Source of the DNA: Mucilaginibacter kameinonensis
GTDB lineage: Bacteria; Bacteroidota; Bacteroidia; Sphingobacteriales; Sphingobacteriaceae
Assembly: GCF_003675385.1 (NCBI RefSeq)
Contig: NZ_RCWZ01000004.1
Span: 992,001-1,056,000 of the forward strand
Direction of reading: 5' to 3'
Length of the DNA: 64,000 nt
Part shown: positions 61,391-64,000 of the stretch, piece by piece
Position numbering within the stretch: the stretch's first letter is position 1
Layout of the letters: the number at the start of each line of letters is the position of its first letter
Program-made: the position numbers and the translations under genes
Notes under the pieces: model-generated
What the model saw: only the letters and a program-made list of their open reading frames with translations
Database searches by the model: none
What the model was told of the DNA's origin: nothing

Positions 61391-62596
61391 ATGAAAAAAA
61401 GTACAGGGGCTAATCCTGCCCTTCCTGCCGGCAGAATTGCTTCAGTTGATGTTTACCGAGGTTTAGTAATGTTGCTGATGATGGGGGAAGTTCTTGCCTT
61501 TCAGGATGTAGCGAGTTTGCAGCCTGACAACCGCTTTTGGGCAATTCTCGCTTTCAACCAGTCGCACGTAGCCTGGACCTGGCTGAGCCTTCACGATATG
61601 ATCCAGCCCTCCTTTACTTTTTTGGTGGGTGTGGTGCTTCCTTTCTCCCTGGCCTCCAGGAAAAATAAAGGCGCTACCAAAACAGCGCTCCTTACGCACG
61701 CCATTAAACGGTCGCTGATCCTGATATTTCTCGGGATCTTTTTAAGATCGTTAGGCAAACATCAAACCTATTTCACTTTTGAAGATACCTTAACCCAGAT
61801 AGGTCTTGGCTATACCTTCCTCGTCATACTCGGTTTTTGTTCCCGCAGGATACAAATCGGGGCACTCATTGTTATATTATTGGGCTACTGGCTTGCTTTT
61901 GCGTTTTACCCATTACCGGGCCCGGGTTTTAACTATCCGTCTGCAGGCGTAAGTCCAACCTGGGAACATAACCTGCATGGGTTTGCGGCGCACTGGAACA
62001 AAAACACCAACCTGGCATGGGCTTTCGACCGTTGGTTTCTCAATTTATTTCCGCGCAGCTCACCCTTCCTGTATAATGATGGCGGATATTCCACACTAAG
62101 CTTCATTCCAACTTTAGGCACTATGATCCTCGGGCTTTTAGCCGGTGGGGTTTTAATGAATAATGCTCAAAGTGGCACAAAACTGAAATCGCTCATCATT
62201 ACCGGCGTCAGTCTCATTGCCTTCGGGATTTTGCTACACCTGACAAACCTCAACCCAATAGTAAAAAGAATCTGGACTCCCGCCTGGGCAATTTTCAGCG
62301 GAGGGATCTGTTTTTGCTTCCTGTCATTGCTTTATTTCATCGTTGATTTAAAAGAATACAAAAAGCCGTTATTCTTCCTTAAGGTAATCGGCATGAATTC
62401 CATTGCGGCATACGTCATGTCAGACGGAGGCGTGCGTCAATACATAACAGATAATCTTTACATACATCTCGGGGCGGATTACGACCAGGTTTTCGGAATA
62501 GCCTATGCTACACTCGTTAGTGGCGCTTTAGCACTGTTTGCACTATGGCTGATATTGTACTGGATGTACAAATCGGGGATATATATTAGAATTTGA
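61391..62596 (+). CDS. HGSNAT/DUF5009-like membrane acyltransferase
   Basis: I start at the ATG at 61391 (MKKSTGANPALPAGRIASVDVYRGLVMLLMM), giving 402 residues; a TTG nine codons upstream is also possible. It has about ten membrane helices. The RIASVDVYRGLVMLLM start, with catalytic-type residues in the first loop (WTWLSLHDMIQPSFTFLVGVVLPFSLASR), and the later MNSIAAYVMSDGG place it in the heparan-alpha-glucosaminide N-acetyltransferase-like group. It probably moves an acetyl group across the inner membrane onto a sugar. The neighbours give no clear pathway. Confidence 0.88.
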   Translation: MKKSTGANPALPAGRIASVDVYRGLVMLLMMGEVLAFQDVASLQPDNRFWAILAFNQSHVAWTWLSLHDMIQPSFTFLVGVVLPFSLASRKNKGATKTALLTHAIKRSLILIFLGIFLRSLGKHQTYFTFEDTLTQIGLGYTFLVILGFCSRRIQIGALIVILLGYWLAFAFYPLPGPGFNYPSAGVSPTWEHNLHGFAAHWNKNTNLAWAFDRWFLNLFPRSSPFLYNDGGYSTLSFIPTLGTMILGLLAGGVLMNNAQSGTKLKSLIITGVSLIAFGILLHLTNLNPIVKRIWTPAWAIFSGGICFCFLSLLYFIVDLKEYKKPLFFLKVIGMNSIAAYVMSDGGVRQYITDNLYIHLGADYDQVFGIAYATLVSGALALFALWLILYWMYKSGIYIRI

Positions 62597-63209
62597 CGTT
62601 GAAAGACGTTTGAGCATCATCACCATATCTGGAAGGCTATGTTTATACATTTTCGTAACTGTGCTAAATTCGAGCCAATTAACCAAGCAACCGTCATTGC
62701 TAAATGTATAGAATGAAATCGAGAAATAGCTATCGTGCTTTGACAGGATACTCGAAATCATAATAGCTAAAAATATCAAGATCCGTTAAGTCAGACGCTA
62801 AAGTTCCCCACCTACTTCTATTTCCAAATCCGAAAAACCACTCATCTGTTTCTATCATTTTATCTTTCTCATCAAAGTTATCTTTACCTGATTTCTTTGA
62901 TTTCCAGAAAAAGTTATAGGTGCCTAATATTTCTGTTTCTAATTGAATCTTAGCGGTGTCGAAGTCAAATTGCCTTAATAATTCCTCAAAATCCAAAATA
63001 AAAAGATCCCAATTATCTTCGATTGACTTATATGTGGCCCCGAAAGATATTACAGGGTCTTCATAATAAGTGTGTCGAGAAACTCCCAAACCGAACATTT
63101 CTGTTCTGAGTATCCCGGGGCCATCACCTAAGGAATTTATTACTGCTCTCGCCCTATCAAGGTTATTTTCAATAACAATTCTTCCAAATACAATTGATTG
63201 ATATCCCAT
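62543..63209 (-). CDS. Protein of unknown function (main frame 62730-63209; possible frameshifted C-terminus to 62543)
   Basis: The clear frame is 62730-63209, 159 residues (MGYQSIVFGRIVIENNLDRARAVINSLGDGPGI, ending DFEYPVKAR). I do not recognise the family. It is soluble, rich in aromatic and acidic residues and more AT-rich than its neighbours. Just past the stop, the alternative frame continues as SYFSISFYTFSNDGCLVNWLEFSTVTKMYKHSLPDMVMMLKRL, which looks protein-like, down to 62543. A one-base slip at about 62730 would join them. The extension would overlap the end of the acyltransferase gene by 54 bases, so it may be shorter or spurious. Confidence 0.6.
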
Positions 63210-63273
63210 ATTCTCTGTCTCTTTAAATCATAAATATATTACATCAGGTACTGTATAATTGAATCAATAACAA

Positions 63274-63303
63274 CAAAAAAAGCCCTGCAATTTATGCAAG
63301 GCT
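63274..63303 (-). terminator. Terminator of the tRNA-Asn transcript
   Basis: AGCCCTGCA pairs with TGCAAGGCT (one mismatch) around a five-base loop. On the minus strand a run of seven T follows, 14 bases after the tRNA 3' end. Confidence 0.85.
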
Positions 63304-63316
63304 TTATATTTTTTAG

Positions 63317-63390
63317 CTCCTGAGGCTGGGCTCGAACCAGCGACCCTCTGATTAACAGTCAGATGCTCTAACCGGCTGAGCTACTCAGGA
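63317..63390 (-). tRNA. tRNA-Asn (anticodon GTT)
   Basis: The minus strand folds as a full 74-base cloverleaf. The acceptor arms TCCTGAG and CTCAGGA are followed by discriminator G. The anticodon stem TCTGA/TCAGA holds the loop CTGTTAA with anticodon GTT. The T arm reads GCTGG TTCGAGC CCAGC. CCA is not encoded. Confidence 0.97.
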
Positions 63391-63710
63391 GTGTTGTCCG
63401 GTTTGGAGTTTGCAAAAGTATAATTTTCATTGATATTTCACAATTTTATTCAATTTGTTATCGGGTAATATCTTAACATTATACAACCTCATCTATAACT
63501 CACTAATTAACAAGCCGAAACGTAAAAACCGTTATAAAAAAACGTAAAAACACGCTTGTATTAGCCATCAACGCCAATTACTTTTATAAAATACTCATTA
63601 TCAAAATAGTATTACAAAGCCGATATCCTGTTGACTGTTTACACCTCCTATTTTCACTGACACACGCTGGTTTAGCTCTGGTTTTACAATTTTTCTTAAA
63701 AGCCTAAATT
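63391..63710. other. Intergenic region upstream of tRNA-Asn and the partial membrane protein
   Basis: This AT-rich gap of about 320 bases has no open frame of interest. It must contain the tRNA promoter and the promoter of the gene at 63711. I see no repeat or operator. Confidence 0.5.
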
Positions 63711-64000
63711 ATGTTCAAATTTCCTGCTATAGGTAAAAACCAGGTGGTTGCTATTGTCACTTTCCTTACATTGATCATGTTAGGGCTAAGTTACTTTTAC
63801 ATATACATACCGGCTAACGAAAAAGTTGTGCAGGAGCGACGATTTCGATGTTTGCAAAATATCAACATTAATATTCATTCAAAAATTATAAATAGCACCT
63901 GGATGCTGAATAACTTCCTGAAAACCTTTCCTAATGATGATCAGCTGCAGGATTACCTTAGTAACTATCCTAAAACCAACTTTACCCTGCTCCCGGTGTC
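63711..64000 (+). CDS. Membrane-anchored protein, N-terminal part (cut by window edge)
   Basis: The frame from the ATG at 63711 stays open to the edge, giving 96 residues. One membrane helix (about 11-33, VVAIVTFLTLIMLGLSYFYIYI) is followed by an extracytoplasmic part (PANEKVVQERRFRCLQNININIHSKI and on). This layout, a short N-terminal tail, one helix and an outer sensing domain, is common in sensor kinases and cyclases, but the visible part does not identify the family. Confidence 0.8.
   Translation, partial: MFKFPAIGKNQVVAIVTFLTLIMLGLSYFYIYIPANEKVVQERRFRCLQNININIHSKIINSTWMLNNFLKTFPNDDQLQDYLSNYPKTNFTLLPV

Noticed and set aside
1..64000. CRISPR array, prophage or insertion sequence
   Set aside because: No regularly spaced direct repeats, no transposase, integrase or phage structural genes were seen; repeats present are short palindromic elements.

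Overview
The window reads as chromosomal DNA of a soil- or plant-type Bacteroidota in the Sphingobacteriaceae, most like Mucilaginibacter or Pedobacter. This rests on four SusC/SusD nutrient-uptake pairs, ECF sigma/FecR regulator pairs, many lipoproteins with a Cys lipobox, TAnnTTTG-type -7 promoter elements, weak Shine-Dalgarno sequences and several families of intergenic palindromic repeats. I see no prophage, transposase, CRISPR array or rRNA. The genus is inference; no marker gene was compared.

Layout. 1-4745: a SusC/SusD pair on the minus strand, with SusD cut by the window edge. 5284-10020: an outer-membrane beta-barrel receptor facing a LytS/LytTR two-component system. 10061-13856: a DUF1801 gene, then a MocR regulator divergent from a GNAT acetyltransferase and a class V aminotransferase. 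14132-16605: an AraC regulator followed by a DUF417, AhpD-like and SnoaL-like operon that resembles a reactive-chlorine or oxidant response. 17801-25933: ECF sigma, FecR, SusC with an STN domain, SusD and a nucleotide pyrophosphatase/phosphodiesterase. 26110-33751 (minus): an F5/8C lipoprotein, SusC, SusD, a terminator, then two HExxH metallopeptidase-like proteins.

33752-34440 is a long regulatory gap holding two copies of a 20-bp operator-like palindrome exactly 84 bp apart. 34441-41779 is a mixed stretch: a YghX-like dienelactone hydrolase broken by one missing base, DUF4342, a Gfo/Idh/MocA oxidoreductase, an M19 dipeptidase with a Gly/Pro-rich insertion, DoxX, AraC plus SDR, and an AlkD-like repair protein. 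41859-50028 (minus) is a second ECF sigma/FecR/SusC(STN)/SusD set, ending in a calcineurin-like phosphoesterase. 50205-52997 is an Old Yellow Enzyme divergent from a second MocR regulator. 53335-64000 holds an alginate-lyase-like lipoprotein, an HtrA-like protease, a deaminase, a TetR/hydrolase pair with two matching operators, a PQQ-type sugar dehydrogenase, MarC, two small-ligand fold proteins, an HGSNAT-like membrane acyltransferase, an unknown protein, tRNA-Asn and the start of a membrane protein.

How it fits together. Two of the four SusCD loci share one plan (sigma, anti-sigma, STN-bearing SusC, SusD, phosphoesterase) but use unrelated phosphoesterases, which suggests parallel systems for phosphorylated organic nutrients. 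A third SusCD locus is paired with two peptidases and no glycosidase, which suggests a peptide or glycoprotein target. The most unusual items are the peptidase locus with its unassigned HExxH lipoprotein, the paired 20-bp operators beside it, and the twin phosphoesterase loci.
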